Shown here piece after piece: positions 4,638 through 5,504 of a DNA stretch of 5,504 nt (positions within the stretch are counted from its first letter, which is position 1; each line of letters begins with the position of its first letter). The DNA lies in NCBI GenBank assembly GCA_020355945.1, contig CP070627.1, positions 7,387,780 to 7,393,283 of the forward strand. The letters run 5' to 3'. The notes under the pieces were generated by a model. That model saw only the letters and a program-made list of their open reading frames with translations. It ran no database searches and had not been told where the DNA came from. A program made the translations under genes and the position numbers. This stretch comes from Candidatus Aminicenantota bacterium. GTDB taxonomy: Bacteria > Acidobacteriota > Aminicenantia > UBA2199.

Positions 4638-5423
4638 ATGAAGAAATGGTCAAAAACAGCGGTAGATATTTTAGTGGATGTTTTATTGGTGCTTGTTTTA
4701 CTGGGAGCAGCCTCATTGTTGGCCCGGGACCAAACCGATCAGCCCGATGACCCTTTGGCCCGGCAAGTGGCAAAACTAACAAAAAAACTCCAATTAACCG
4801 AGGCCCAGGCTGCAGATGTGGAAAAGATTCTTAAAAAAGCCGAAGAGCAGGCTGTAAAAGACAGGGAAGCCTTTAAAACAGATGCAGTGACCTTAATTGA
4901 AGTGGCATGGGAACGGCGAGAGACCGCAAACATGAGAATTGAAGCGCTTTTAAATCCTCATCAAAAAGAAGAATTTAAAAATATAACCAAAATGACTCCC
5001 TTTGATCGGGAACTTTTTGATTTGACTGAAGGGCTGCTGTTGGATGATGATCAAGCTTTTACTGTGGAAGGTATTTTGATCGAGTATTATAATACTTTAA
5101 ATGAAATAATACCCGAGGAGATGCGGGAACGGATGGCTGAAGGAGATAGAGAACGTGGTGTAAAACGGGGTCGTCCCACGGGAATGGGCATGGGCATGTT
5201 AATGTATGGTCGGCTCAAAAGGGTAATGGAGGAGTTTAAAGATAAAAAGGTGCGGGCCATTAAAAAAATTCTCACCAAAGAGCAAAAGAAATTGTACAAA
5301 CAACTCAGGAAGCACCTGAAGGAACGAATGGAAGAGTGGATGAAAAGGAGAAAGCCCCGCGGCGCGGGGAGCCTAAGAAGGCCCTTCGGGCCATCTCATG
5401 AGCCGCTGAATTGCGGCTCATAA
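4638..5423 (+). CDS. Spy/CpxP-like helical envelope protein, tail coded by hairpins
   Basis: This 261-aa protein has a basic start (MKKWSK) and a hydrophobic segment at about 9-29, a signal peptide or membrane anchor, so the rest should be periplasmic. The body is helical and highly charged. LQLTEAQAADVEKIL (51-65) and ILTKEQKKLYKQL (211-223) resemble the LTxxQ motif of the Spy/CpxP/ZraP group of periplasmic chaperones and stress sensors. LLLDDDQAFTVEGIL (133-147) may be a third, divergent copy. At 261 residues it is longer than typical Spy or CpxP (about 160). A Met-Gly run GMGMGMLM (182-189) sits between helices. From P240 to the stop, codons lie in three GC-rich hairpins (5355-5421), and the residues (RGAGSLRRPFGPSHEPLNCGS) no longer look like the helical body; the only cysteine (C259) is here. 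The natural C-terminus was probably near 238-240 before repeat insertion. The chaperone assignment is tentative. Confidence 0.65.
   Translation: MKKWSKTAVDILVDVLLVLVLLGAASLLARDQTDQPDDPLARQVAKLTKKLQLTEAQAADVEKILKKAEEQAVKDREAFKTDAVTLIEVAWERRETANMRIEALLNPHQKEEFKNITKMTPFDRELFDLTEGLLLDDDQAFTVEGILIEYYNTLNEIIPEEMRERMAEGDRERGVKRGRPTGMGMGMLMYGRLKRVMEEFKDKKVRAIKKILTKEQKKLYKQLRKHLKERMEEWMKRRKPRGAGSLRRPFGPSHEPLNCGS
5355..5421. repeat. cluster of three perfect hairpins inside the 3' end of a gene
   Basis: Arms are CCCCGC/GCGGGG around GGC (5355-5369), GGCCC/GGGCC around TTC (5380-5392) and ATGAGCCGC/GCGGCTCAT around TGAATT (5398-5421). The second, plus its following A, is the same 14-nt sequence as 1476-1489 in the 325-bp element. 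The third ends on the first base of the stop codon. No T-tract follows, so intrinsic termination is not supported; mRNA 3'-end protection is possible. Confidence 0.8.
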
Positions 5424-5451
5424 CTCTATGCTCTATGCTTCATACTCCCTG
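5424..5451. repeat. 7-bp tandem repeat, two exact and two degenerate units
   Basis: CTCTATG (5424-5430) and CTCTATG (5431-5437) are followed in the same register by CTTCATA and CTCCCTG. The array begins directly after the stop codon. The remaining 5452-5504 holds a lone CACACCCC (5456-5463), the same octamer that opens the hairpin modules at 1425 and 1468, but no recognisable module follows before the window ends. Confidence 0.6.
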
Positions 5452-5504
5452 CAGCCACACCCCAATGCTGTTGAATTGAGGATTAATAAAAAGTTTTTGC
5501 GGGG

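Noticed and set aside
4739..5299. Minus-strand open frames opposite the helical protein gene
   Set aside because: They mirror a Lys/Glu-rich frame, which commonly leaves the reverse strand open; no motif or start signal supports them.
5398..5421. 9-bp hairpin as an intrinsic terminator
   Set aside because: The stem is perfect but is followed by AACTCTATG, not a T-tract, and it overlaps the coding end.

Overview
The window reads as a piece of a Gram-negative, probably anaerobic or environmental, bacterial chromosome with much intergenic repeat DNA. The large secreted Asp-box propeller, the fibronectin-like tail without a type IX sorting domain and the hairpin-rich spacers remind me of Candidatus Aminicenantes (OP8) or similar candidate phyla. 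That is an impression from protein style; nothing in the sequence proves it. No rRNA, tRNA or CRISPR array was seen.

Layout. (1) Bases 1-511 hold a heptamer tandem repeat, a near-consensus sigma70 promoter, a 78-aa antitoxin gene, and the wreck of its partner toxin. Only the first ~21 and last ~25 codons of a MazF/PemK-type toxin remain, in different frames, so the antitoxin is now an orphan under an apparently strong promoter. (2) Bases 577-1335, minus strand, encode a stand-alone class I SAM-dependent methyltransferase. (3) Bases 1336-1904 have no gene. They hold a ~325-bp element bounded by 26-bp inverted repeats (25/26 matching). Inside it are three copies of a hairpin module (CACACCCC, then a variable stem, then CCCCTCT-NN-AGAGGGG), two copies in one orientation and one in the other. 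It looks like a non-autonomous MITE-like or REP-like element. Short tandem repeats and the promoter of the next gene follow it. (4) Bases 1905-4502 encode an 865-aa exported protein: signal peptide, FKRWEWF-type N-terminal segment, two likely Asp-box (BNR, sortilin/VPS10 or GH74-like) beta-propellers, and a C-terminal fibronectin-III-like domain. (5) Bases 4638-5423 encode a 261-aa envelope protein, helical, charged and Spy/CpxP-like. Its last 22 codons are written inside a cluster of three perfect hairpins, one of which shares 14 nt with the element in (3). (6) The last 80 bases hold another heptamer repeat and a lone CACACCCC motif.

How the genes relate. The propeller and the helical protein lie in tandem and both go to the envelope, and their ribosome-binding leaders share GGTAAGGAG, so they may be expressed together; no interaction is shown. 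The toxin-antitoxin remnant and the methyltransferase look unrelated to them. The most interesting material is the repeat layer: a covarying hairpin family that appears both as a terminal-inverted-repeat element and as the tail of a coding gene, plus several independent 7-bp tandem arrays in the spacers.
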